DNA of 64,000 bases from Nitrosomonas supralitoralis (GTDB lineage: Bacteria; Pseudomonadota; Gammaproteobacteria; Burkholderiales; Nitrosomonadaceae). Location: positions 1-64,000 of the forward strand of contig NZ_PXXU01000010.1 in the NCBI RefSeq assembly GCF_003011925.2. The letters are read 5' to 3'. Below the pieces are notes generated by a model, which saw only the letters and a list, made by a program, of their open reading frames with translations, had not been told where the DNA came from and ran no database searches. The position numbers and the translations under genes were made by a program. Positions 57,900 through 64,000 of the stretch are shown here, one piece after another (within the stretch, counting starts at the first letter, position 1; every line of letters begins with the position of its first letter).

Positions 57900-58979
57900 A
57901 TGCCACAAGCCATTATCGATCAATATAAAGCAGTCATTTGTAGCGCGACGGAGAACAAATCTTCACTACAAATACGCGGCGGCGGTACCAAACATTTTTA
58001 TGGTAATCCGTCATTCGGGCAAAAAGATACGTTGCTGGATACAACGGCATATAGCGGCATTATTGATTACGAACCGAGTGAACTGGTGATTACAGCGCGT
58101 GCGGGTACGCGCTTAGTAGATCTGGAGACTTTGCTAGCGCAGCATGGACAAATGCTGGCATTTGAGCCGCCGCATTTTGGTGCAAATGCGACTTTGGGCG
58201 GTTGTATCGCTGCTGGTTTATCAGGTCCGCGTCGTGTTGCTGCTGGTGCGTCACGTGATTTCGTATTGGGTACGAGATTGCTCGACGGAAGAGGTGGAGA
58301 TTTACGCTTTGGCGGGCAAGTGATGAAAAATGTCGCTGGTTATGATGTTTCCCGATTGATGGTGGGGGCCATGGGTACGTTAGGTGTATTGTTGGAAGTT
58401 TCACTGAAAGTCTTGCCAAAACCACCGATTGAAATTACGGTGCAGATGCCCATGGATGAAGCTGCAGCGATTGAAAAAATGAATCAATGGGCTAGTAAGC
58501 CGCTGCCGATTTCGGCGACTTGTTATGTTGATGGTGTGTTGTTGCTCAGGCTGTCTGGTGCTGAATCAGCAGTGCGAGCTGCACAGATAAAATTGGGAGG
58601 TGAAGAGCTGGCAGAAGATAGGGACTTCTGGCAATCGGTGCGCGAGCAGTCGCATGACTTTTTTCAATCAGATAAACAACTGTGGCGTTTATCGATTAAA
58701 TCTACAACAGCGCCTCTGTCACTGCCCGGAAAACAATTGTTGGAGTGGAGTGGTGGCCTAAGGTGGTTGCTTTGCGATGCAAACAGTGTAGATCAGGATT
58801 TAATTCGTAAAACAGCTAAAGATGCTGGCGGTCATGCTACGTTATTTCGTAGTGATGCGTTTCGTACTGATGTGTTTCATCCGCTAGATCCGGTCATGAT
58901 GAAAATTCATCGTTTGCTGAAAGAGAAGTTTGATCCCTCGGGAATCTTTAATCCCGGCCGGCTTTATTCAGAATTATAA
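57900..58979 (+). CDS. glcE: Glycolate oxidase subunit GlcE
   Basis: Second FAD-binding subunit of glycolate oxidase. In 359 residues it shows RGGGTKHFYG near the N terminus, PPHFGANATLGGCIAAGLSG and RDFVLGTRLLDGRG, then a shorter C-terminal part than GlcD and a FDPSGIFNPGRLYSEL-type end. It starts 5 bp after glcD and its stop directly touches the glcF ATG. Confidence 0.93.
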   Translation: MPQAIIDQYKAVICSATENKSSLQIRGGGTKHFYGNPSFGQKDTLLDTTAYSGIIDYEPSELVITARAGTRLVDLETLLAQHGQMLAFEPPHFGANATLGGCIAAGLSGPRRVAAGASRDFVLGTRLLDGRGGDLRFGGQVMKNVAGYDVSRLMVGAMGTLGVLLEVSLKVLPKPPIEITVQMPMDEAAAIEKMNQWASKPLPISATCYVDGVLLLRLSGAESAVRAAQIKLGGEELAEDRDFWQSVREQSHDFFQSDKQLWRLSIKSTTAPLSLPGKQLLEWSGGLRWLLCDANSVDQDLIRKTAKDAGGHATLFRSDAFRTDVFHPLDPVMMKIHRLLKEKFDPSGIFNPGRLYSEL

Positions 58980-60230
58980 ATGCAAACCAAGCTTGCTGAT
59001 TTTATAAGAAATTCACCGCAAGGACAGGAAGCGGATGCCATTTTGCGTAGCTGCGTGCATTGCGGCTTTTGTCTGGCTACTTGCCCTACCTATCAGATTC
59101 TGGGTGATGAGTTGGATAGTCCGCGCGGCCGTATTTATTTGATGAAACAAATGCTGGAGGGACAACTAGTCACGCAAAAAACGCAGTTGCATCTGGATCG
59201 TTGCCTGACTTGCCGCGCCTGTGAAACGACTTGTCCTTCAGGTGTACGTTATGGTGCTTTGGTGGATATCAGTCGTGGCATAATTGAGAAACAGGTAAAG
59301 CGTAATCTTGGATCAGCGGTGTTGCGTTATACATTACGGAAGATCTTGCCTAATCCATTACTGTTCAATGCATTGTTGAAGGCAGGTCAGATTGTGCGCC
59401 CATTCTTGCCGCAGCGCTTCAAAAGAAAAATTCCGGTTAAGCCTGTTCCTGCCAGTGCATGGCCTGCAGAGCAGCATGCGCGAAAAATGTTGGTTCTTGA
59501 CGGTTGCGTGCAACCGACATTGGCGCCTAGCATTAATGCCGCTACCGCGCGCGTGTTAAACAGTCTGGGCATATCATTGATCAAGGCTGAAAATGCAGGG
59601 TGTTGTGGTGCAGTCACCTTTCATTTGAATGCCCAACAGGATGGGCTTGATTATATGCGGCGCAATATTGATGCTTGGTGGCCTTTCGTTGAACAAAAAG
59701 CAATCGAAGCGATTGTGATGACTGCCAGTGGATGTGGTGTAACGGTCAAAGAATATGGGCACTTATTAAGTCATGATGCGAATTATGCAGAAAAAGCAGC
59801 GAATATTTCAGCTTTGACCAAAGATATTAGTGAGGTGTTATTGCTTGAAACCGAGAATCTCCAAGAATTGGCTAAATCAAGATTAGAATTGAATCAAACA
59901 AAATTATCTTTTCATTCGCCTTGTACTTTGCAACATGGCATGAAAATTCGTGGTGTAGTGGAGCGGATTCTGATGGCGGTCGGTTTTGAGCTAACCATTG
60001 TACCCAATGCACATCTATGCTGTGGTTCAGCAGGTACGTATTCAATTTTGCAACCTGAACTTTCACAGCAGCTATTGAAAAATAAAGTCATTGCTCTTGA
60101 GTCAGGAAAACCGGCTCAGGTTGCTACGGCAAATATCGGGTGTTTGATGCACTTGCAAAATGGCACATCAATACCAGTGAAGCACTGGATTGAGTTATTG
60201 GATGAGCGATTAACTCGTCATAAAGTATGA
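58980..60230 (+). CDS. glcF: Glycolate oxidase iron-sulfur subunit GlcF
   Basis: Electron-transfer subunit. The 416-residue protein has two ferredoxin-type [4Fe-4S] motifs, C25-C28-C31-C35 and C75-C78-C81-C85, followed by two CCG domains (GCCGAVTFH and CCGSAGTYS) that bind a further cluster or the quinone-reducing partner. It completes glcDEF. A six-pair A-T stem (60222-60239) with a short T-run after the stop may be a weak terminator. Confidence 0.94.
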   Translation: MQTKLADFIRNSPQGQEADAILRSCVHCGFCLATCPTYQILGDELDSPRGRIYLMKQMLEGQLVTQKTQLHLDRCLTCRACETTCPSGVRYGALVDISRGIIEKQVKRNLGSAVLRYTLRKILPNPLLFNALLKAGQIVRPFLPQRFKRKIPVKPVPASAWPAEQHARKMLVLDGCVQPTLAPSINAATARVLNSLGISLIKAENAGCCGAVTFHLNAQQDGLDYMRRNIDAWWPFVEQKAIEAIVMTASGCGVTVKEYGHLLSHDANYAEKAANISALTKDISEVLLLETENLQELAKSRLELNQTKLSFHSPCTLQHGMKIRGVVERILMAVGFELTIVPNAHLCCGSAGTYSILQPELSQQLLKNKVIALESGKPAQVATANIGCLMHLQNGTSIPVKHWIELLDERLTRHKV

Positions 60231-60424
60231 GGTTACTTTTTTCTCAGTAAATGAATTTTTTCAAGCAACGATGCTGCTCTGAATTGCTCTGGATTTAATC
60301 GGATGCTCGCTAACACAGCTTTCTTTAGAATTAACTTTCCAATTATTTTTCAATCAGAGCCTTAACTGGATAAAGTACTTGTTCTTTGCGACAGGATAAA
60401 GGAACCCCGCGATTTTTCAGTTTC

Positions 60425-60433
60425 TGATAAAAT
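60425..60433 (+). promoter_or_regulatory. Extended -10 promoter before the rhodanese gene
   Basis: TGATAAAAT is an extended -10 element (TG at 60425-60426, TAAAAT 60428-60433, five of six). No matching -35 lies 17 bp upstream, as is usual for extended -10 promoters. The start codon at 60462 is 28 bp on. The 231-bp gap before it has no other feature. Confidence 0.45.
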
Positions 60434-60461
60434 CATCGTTTAAAAACATAATAGAATTAAT

Positions 60462-60896
60462 ATGGAATTATCAATATTTCAAGATCATTTTTTACTGAGG
60501 TTGGAAAATCTTCTCTTTGTTATTACGGCATTAGTCAGTGGATCATTGTTATTGTGGCCTATGCTTACGCAGCGTGGCATTAAAGAGGTTGATGCACGAG
60601 CAGTGGTACAATTAATCAACTATCAGGATGCGTTAGTGCTAGATGTTCGTGATGATAGCGAGTATGCAGCAGGCCATTTACCAAACTCTAAACATATTCC
60701 CGCTGAAAAAATTGCAGAGCGCTGGACAGAGATTCAGAAGTTTAAGGAAAAACCTATTGTTGTAATATATCGCAGCGGTATTCGATCAAACAATCCCAGT
60801 CAGGTATTGAAGAAAAATGGTTTTTTACAGGTGATTAATCTGATGGGTGGTATTGACGCGTGGAAGCGCGCTGGTTTGCCTATTGCGAAGCGCTAA
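60462..60896 (+). CDS. Membrane-anchored rhodanese-like protein lacking the catalytic cysteine
   Basis: A 144-residue protein with one N-terminal membrane span (about 16-36) and a rhodanese domain (about 40-142; VLDVRDDSEYAAGHLPNSKHI). In active rhodaneses the loop reads C-x-x-G-x-R; here it is Y103-R-S-G-I-R, codon TAT, one base change from a cysteine TGT. The rest of the fold (NLMGGIDAWKRAGLP) is intact. Sulfur transfer is therefore not expected, and it may be a binding or scaffold protein. It lies 6 bp before grxC and heads a rhodanese-grxC-secB run often seen in proteobacteria. Confidence 0.88.
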   Translation: MELSIFQDHFLLRLENLLFVITALVSGSLLLWPMLTQRGIKEVDARAVVQLINYQDALVLDVRDDSEYAAGHLPNSKHIPAEKIAERWTEIQKFKEKPIVVIYRSGIRSNNPSQVLKKNGFLQVINLMGGIDAWKRAGLPIAKR

Positions 60897-60902
60897 AAAC
60901 CT

Positions 60903-61160
60903 ATGCCCAAAGTGATTATGTATACAACGAATTTTTGTCCATATTGTAAAATGGCCGAGAATTTATTGCGTTCAAAAGGTGTTGAGGAAATTGAAAAAAT
61001 CCGTATTGATTTGGATCCTGATCAACGCTCTGAAATGATGAATAAAACCGGCCGTCGCACGGTTCCTCAAATTTACATCGGGGATCGGCATGTCGGAGGT
61101 TATGATGATCTAACACAACTTGATCGTAAGGGGGAATTGGTGGCATTACTGGCAACTTGA
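60903..61160 (+). CDS. grxC: Glutaredoxin 3
   Basis: Small dithiol oxidoreductase using glutathione. The 85-residue protein has the active site CPYC (C12, C15), TVPQIYIGD cis-proline loop and GGYDDL glutathione-binding motif. It follows the rhodanese-like gene by 6 bp and precedes secB by 72 bp, a standard proteobacterial grouping. Confidence 0.95.
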   Translation: MPKVIMYTTNFCPYCKMAENLLRSKGVEEIEKIRIDLDPDQRSEMMNKTGRRTVPQIYIGDRHVGGYDDLTQLDRKGELVALLAT

Positions 61161-61232
61161 TCGCAAAATTTAAGTGTTTACTTGCGATTTGCAATATAAG
61201 TTAACTTTTTAAATCACTACTGGATATTAAAT

Positions 61233-61670
61233 ATGAGTGAGCAACAGCAACCAGTTTTTGCTATAGAGAAAATTTATGTGAAGGATTTATCTCTTGAGAT
61301 TCCTAATGCACCTAAAATTTTTCTAGAAAGAGATACGCCCGAGATTAATTTGCAGCTTGGAACTAAAAATCAGAGTATTGATGCAGGTTTATACGAAGTG
61401 CTCTTAACAGTAACGGTTACAGCTAAGATTAAAGACAAAATTATGTTTCTGGTTGAGACTCAACAGGCAGGCATTTTTCGTATTCAGAATATTCCGGATG
61501 AAGAGGTGGATCCCGTTCTGGGTATCGGATGTCCTAATATTCTTTTTCCCTATTTACGTGAAGTAGTATCGGATGTTGTGACTAGGGCCGGTTTTCCACC
61601 GGTAATACTCAATCCGGTAAATTTTGAAGCTATTTATCAACAAAAGAAAGCTGAGTCCAACGCAAACTAA
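61233..61670 (+). CDS. secB: Protein-export chaperone SecB
   Basis: Tetrameric cytosolic chaperone that holds preproteins for SecA. The 145-residue protein has [19 protein letters not shown] at the N terminus and the conserved [24 protein letters not shown]-region (given here from [12 protein letters not shown] to GFPPV). Expected length. It lies between grxC and an SH3-domain protein that precedes gpsA. Confidence 0.95.
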   Translation: MSEQQQPVFAIEKIYVKDLSLEIPNAPKIFLERDTPEINLQLGTKNQSIDAGLYEVLLTVTVTAKIKDKIMFLVETQQAGIFRIQNIPDEEVDPVLGIGCPNILFPYLREVVSDVVTRAGFPPVILNPVNFEAIYQQKKAESNAN

Positions 61671-61706
61671 ACGAATATGAGGTTTGGAGCCTGACGTAAC
61701 CCTATT

Positions 61707-62189
61707 ATGATTAAAGTTTTGCAGAATCGATTTCGTTGGTTGAAATATAAAAAACTGATCGTTATGATTAGTATCAGTTTTTTATTCCCGGGCTACGTGA
61801 CCGCTGAGATGAATTTTTTTTCAATAGCCGAGAATGCAATCGTTATGTATGATGCGCCGTCATTACAAGCTGATAAATTGTTTGTTGCAGGTCGCCATCT
61901 TCCGGTTGAGGTCGTGGTGGATGTCGATGGATGGGCAAAAGTTCGTGATAGCAGCGGGGGCCTTGCTTGGATTCAGAAGAAAGACTTGAGTCAGCAACGA
62001 TACGTTATTGTGACAGTGCCATTGGCTGATGTTTATCAATACGCTGATATTAACTCAGAATTAGTATTTCAGGCTGAAGAGAATATCGTTATGGAATGGC
62101 TGCAGTCTGATTCCAATGGTTGGGTAAAAGTACGTCATCCCGATGGACAAATAGGCTTTGTCAAAGTCAATCAGGTTTGGGGTTCATGA
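61707..62189 (+). CDS. Exported SH3-domain protein
   Basis: A 160-residue protein with a signal peptide (hydrophobic LIVMISISFLFPGYVTA, cleavage likely near residue 33) and two bacterial SH3-type repeats, the first around residues 38-95 (VDGWAKVRDSSGGLAWIQK), the second around 97-157 (SNGWVKVRHPDGQIGFVKV). It resembles the YgiM-like/SH3_4 proteins that lie beside secB-gpsA in betaproteobacteria; function in the cell envelope is presumed but not known. It overlaps gpsA by 4 bp. Confidence 0.85.
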   Translation: MIKVLQNRFRWLKYKKLIVMISISFLFPGYVTAEMNFFSIAENAIVMYDAPSLQADKLFVAGRHLPVEVVVDVDGWAKVRDSSGGLAWIQKKDLSQQRYVIVTVPLADVYQYADINSELVFQAEENIVMEWLQSDSNGWVKVRHPDGQIGFVKVNQVWGS

Positions 62190-63178
62190 AAATTGCGATA
62201 CTGGGTGCAGGTGCATGGGGCTCAGCATTAGCAATAAGTTTCTCGATACGCCATCAAATTAATTTGTGGACGAAAGATCCAGATCATGCCGTTGATATGG
62301 GTAATCGACGCATTAATCAAGCTTTCCTACCTGGATATTCATTACCTGCATCTCTAAAAATCACCTCGCAACTTATCGAGGCATTGGAGGGTGTTGATCT
62401 GGCTTTGATTGTTGTTCCCATTGCAGGATTGCGCGAAACTTTACGGGCTATCGTTTCAAACAATATCAGAATACCGATTATATGGGGGTGTAAGGGCTTT
62501 GAAACAGAAACCGCTTATCTGCCGCATCAAATAGTTGAAGAAGAGTATGGTGACATACTTTCATATTGCGGAGTTCTATCAGGTCCCAGTTTTGCAGAAG
62601 AAGTTGCACAAGGTTTGCCGACAGCTTTGACATTTGCCTCAAGCAATCCTGAATTTTCAAGCAGAGTATCAGCTGAATTGCATAGCTCTATACTGAGAAT
62701 CTATACTAGTCAGGACATTATTGGCGTGGAAACAGGAGGTGCGATAAAGAATGTAATTACTATCGCAGTAGGTATCTCTGACGGTATTGGATTTGGTTAC
62801 AATGCACGTGCCGCCCTAATTACTCGTGGGTTAATGGAAATTACTCGTCTAGGTCTTGGTCTAGGCGGAAAGATGGAGACTTTTATGGGACTGGCTGGCG
62901 TAGGTGATTTGATTTTAACAAGTACTGGTGATCTATCTCGGAATAGAAAGGTAGGATTGATGCTGGCCGCAGGGAAAACATTGCATGATATTTTGAATGA
63001 GTTGGGGCATGTTGCTGAAGGTGTGCATACCGCGCGGTCAGTGCTGAAATTAGGTAAGAAATTGAATATTGAAATGCCGATTACACAAGCGGTTTGCAGT
63101 ATTTTACACGAAGGTGTATCGGCCCGAAGCGCTGTCGAAGTGTTGTTAAATCGTGAGCAGAAATCAGAAATTTATTGA
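62186..63178 (+). CDS. gpsA: Glycerol-3-phosphate dehydrogenase [NAD(P)+]
   Basis: Reduces dihydroxyacetone phosphate to sn-glycerol 3-phosphate for phospholipids. ATG 62186 gives MKIAILGAGAWGSALA and 330 residues; the longer in-frame reading from 62120 lies in the preceding gene. The NAD motif GAGAWG is at 7-12; GCKGFETET and the catalytic lysine region GGAIKNVITIAVGI are intact. It is the last gene of the secB cluster. Confidence 0.95.
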   Translation: MKIAILGAGAWGSALAISFSIRHQINLWTKDPDHAVDMGNRRINQAFLPGYSLPASLKITSQLIEALEGVDLALIVVPIAGLRETLRAIVSNNIRIPIIWGCKGFETETAYLPHQIVEEEYGDILSYCGVLSGPSFAEEVAQGLPTALTFASSNPEFSSRVSAELHSSILRIYTSQDIIGVETGGAIKNVITIAVGISDGIGFGYNARAALITRGLMEITRLGLGLGGKMETFMGLAGVGDLILTSTGDLSRNRKVGLMLAAGKTLHDILNELGHVAEGVHTARSVLKLGKKLNIEMPITQAVCSILHEGVSARSAVEVLLNREQKSEIY

Positions 63179-63331
63179 TATTGAATCGATTCGGGAAAGT
63201 AAGATTAATTTCTATTTATTTGCTATCAAGAGATTGTTTATAATGATTTATTGTTTGAGAAAATTAAAAAATGTTTCTTTTGTAACATGGATCAGTCAAA
63301 TAAATGATGTATCAGGAACGCCTTAATTTGC

Positions 63332-63360
63332 TTGACCGAGCGCTAACAGCTTGATATAAG
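63332..63360 (+). promoter_or_regulatory. Sigma-70 promoter of hupB and the tRNA genes
   Basis: TTGACC (63332-63337) and TATAAG (63355-63360), each five of six, are separated by exactly 17 bp. Transcription should start near 63367, 53 nt before the hupB ATG. A perfect TATAAT at 63239-63244 further upstream lacks a matching -35 and may be a second, weaker promoter. Confidence 0.65.
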
Positions 63361-63419
63361 TGCGTCTGCAGTATTTGCTTGTGATTTAATTACCATTATA
63401 AACTTAGAAGGGGAATTAT

Positions 63420-63692
63420 ATGAACAAATCCGAACTCATTGAAGCTATCGCAAAATCGGCTAAAATTTCTAAAGCTTCAGCAGGCAGCGCATTAGATGGA
63501 GCATTAACTGCAATAAAAGGAGCGCTTAAAAACAATGACAGTGTAACTTTGGTCGGATTTGGAACTTTTAAAGTGGGTACAAGAGCTGCACGAACGGGCC
63601 GAAATCCTCGTACCGGCGCAGCCATTAAGATCAAGGCAGCTAAGGTTCCAAAATTCAGTGCTGGTAAAGCACTTAAAGATGCAGTAAACTAG
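63420..63692 (+). CDS. hupB: DNA-binding protein HU-beta
   Basis: Nucleoid protein of 90 residues that bends and compacts DNA as a dimer. It starts [19 protein letters not shown] and has the DNA-binding beta-arm region [20 protein letters not shown] with the tip proline in [17 protein letters not shown] precedes the ATG. The two tRNA genes begin 15 bp after its stop without a terminator between. Confidence 0.96.
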   Translation: MNKSELIEAIAKSAKISKASAGSALDGALTAIKGALKNNDSVTLVGFGTFKVGTRAARTGRNPRTGAAIKIKAAKVPKFSAGKALKDAVN

Positions 63693-63707
63693 CGCACTTT
63701 CTGATTG

Positions 63708-63783
63708 GGGTGCTTAGCTCAGCTGGTAGAGCGTCGCCCTTACAAGGCGAATGTCGGCGGTTCGATCCCGTCAGCACCCACCA
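63708..63783 (+). tRNA. tRNA-Val (anticodon UAC)
   Basis: Folds as a 76-base cloverleaf: acceptor GGGTGCT pairs with AGCACCC, the anticodon stem TCGCC/GGCGA (63734-63738, 63746-63750) holds the loop CTTACAA with anticodon TAC at 63741-63743, and GGTTCGATCCC-type T-arm (GGCGGTTCGATC) is present. CCA is encoded (63781-63783). The UAC anticodon reads GUA and related valine codons. Confidence 0.97.
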
Positions 63784-63804
63784 ATCAACAAAATAGCTAG
63801 TTCT

Positions 63805-63881
63805 GGAGTGGTAGTTCAGTTGGTTAGAATACCGGCCTGTCACGCCGGGGGTCGCGGGTTCGAGTCCCGTCCACTCCGCCA
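63805..63881 (+). tRNA. tRNA-Asp (anticodon GUC)
   Basis: A 77-base cloverleaf: acceptor GGAGTGG with CCACTCC, anticodon stem CCGGC/GCCGG with loop CTGTCAC and anticodon GTC at 63839-63841, T-arm GCGGGTTCGAGTCCCGT. The discriminator base is G and CCA is encoded (63879-63881). It follows tRNA-Val by 21 bp; the two are probably cut from the same transcript. Confidence 0.97.
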
Positions 63882-63891
63882 AAACAAAGTA

Positions 63892-63916
63892 AGAATTAGA
63901 TAAATACATTAATTCT
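63892..63916 (+). terminator. Weak hairpin after tRNA-Asp
   Basis: AGAATTA (63892-63898) and TAATTCT (63910-63916) pair around an 11-base loop; a broken T-rich stretch follows. It may end the hupB-tRNA transcript, but the stem is AT-rich and the T-run poor. The remaining 84 bases of the window hold nothing recognised. Confidence 0.35.
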
Positions 63917-64000
63917 CTAGTTTCTTTCCACTTTAATAGTTTTCGTAGATTCTAATTGTGTTTGATCTAGTCAACCGAAAAAAACGTATCGTACAAGTTA

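Overview
The window reads as chromosome of a betaproteobacterium, most likely an ammonia oxidiser of the Nitrosomonas type. The reasons are gene order and protein character, not a search. The run gyrA-serC-serA-pheA-hisC-tyrA, an argD-argF-argG run, the str/S10/spc/alpha ribosomal superoperon followed by birA-coaX-engB-hemB, the mrcA/pilMNOPQ divergence and hupB-tRNA-Val-tRNA-Asp are all betaproteobacterial arrangements. A glycolate oxidase plus tartronate-semialdehyde reductase operon and an exported carbonic anhydrase fit a CO2-fixing lifestyle, but no ammonia-oxidation or Calvin-cycle gene is in the window, so genus is inference.

Layout. 0.2-8.3 kb (minus strand): gyrA, serine synthesis (serC, serA) and the phenylalanine/tyrosine branch (pheA, hisC, tyrA). 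8.6-12.5 kb: argD, argF, argG, yajQ. 12.6-31.3 kb: one long block of translation genes, rpsL-rpsG-fusA-tuf, then S10, spc and alpha clusters with secY, infA, the 37-codon rpmJ and rpoA. 31.3-34.9 kb: cofactor and GTPase genes birA, coaX, engB, hemB. The engB-hemB gap holds a candidate minus-strand small RNA whose two hairpin loops carry anti-Shine-Dalgarno-like CCUCC/CUCCCC sequences and which ends in an intrinsic terminator. 34.9-42.4 kb: penicillin-binding protein 1A facing away from the type IV pilus operon pilMNOPQ. 42.4-43.6 kb: trmL and comF. 43.7-48.3 kb: biotin operon bioBFHCD (no bioA).

48.3-55.5 kb is the accessory part: an FRG-domain gene, a DUF3175 gene, an unrecognised 212-residue protein, a Tat-exported beta-carbonic anhydrase, a duplicated three-helix membrane protein, DUF4177 and TM2 genes, an EAL/HDOD signalling protein, and the broken remains of a CPBP-family membrane protease. 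55.5-60.2 kb: glxR-glcD-glcE-glcF, which turns glycolate into glyoxylate and later tartronate semialdehyde into glycerate. 60.4-63.2 kb: a rhodanese-fold protein without its catalytic cysteine, glutaredoxin 3, secB, an SH3-domain protein and gpsA. 63.3-63.9 kb: hupB and two tRNA genes.

No CRISPR array, insertion sequence, prophage or rRNA gene was seen. The observations most worth following are the antisense-strand anti-SD RNA candidate beside hemB, the Cys-to-Tyr change in the rhodanese, the CPBP pseudogene, and the leader hairpins before rpsL.
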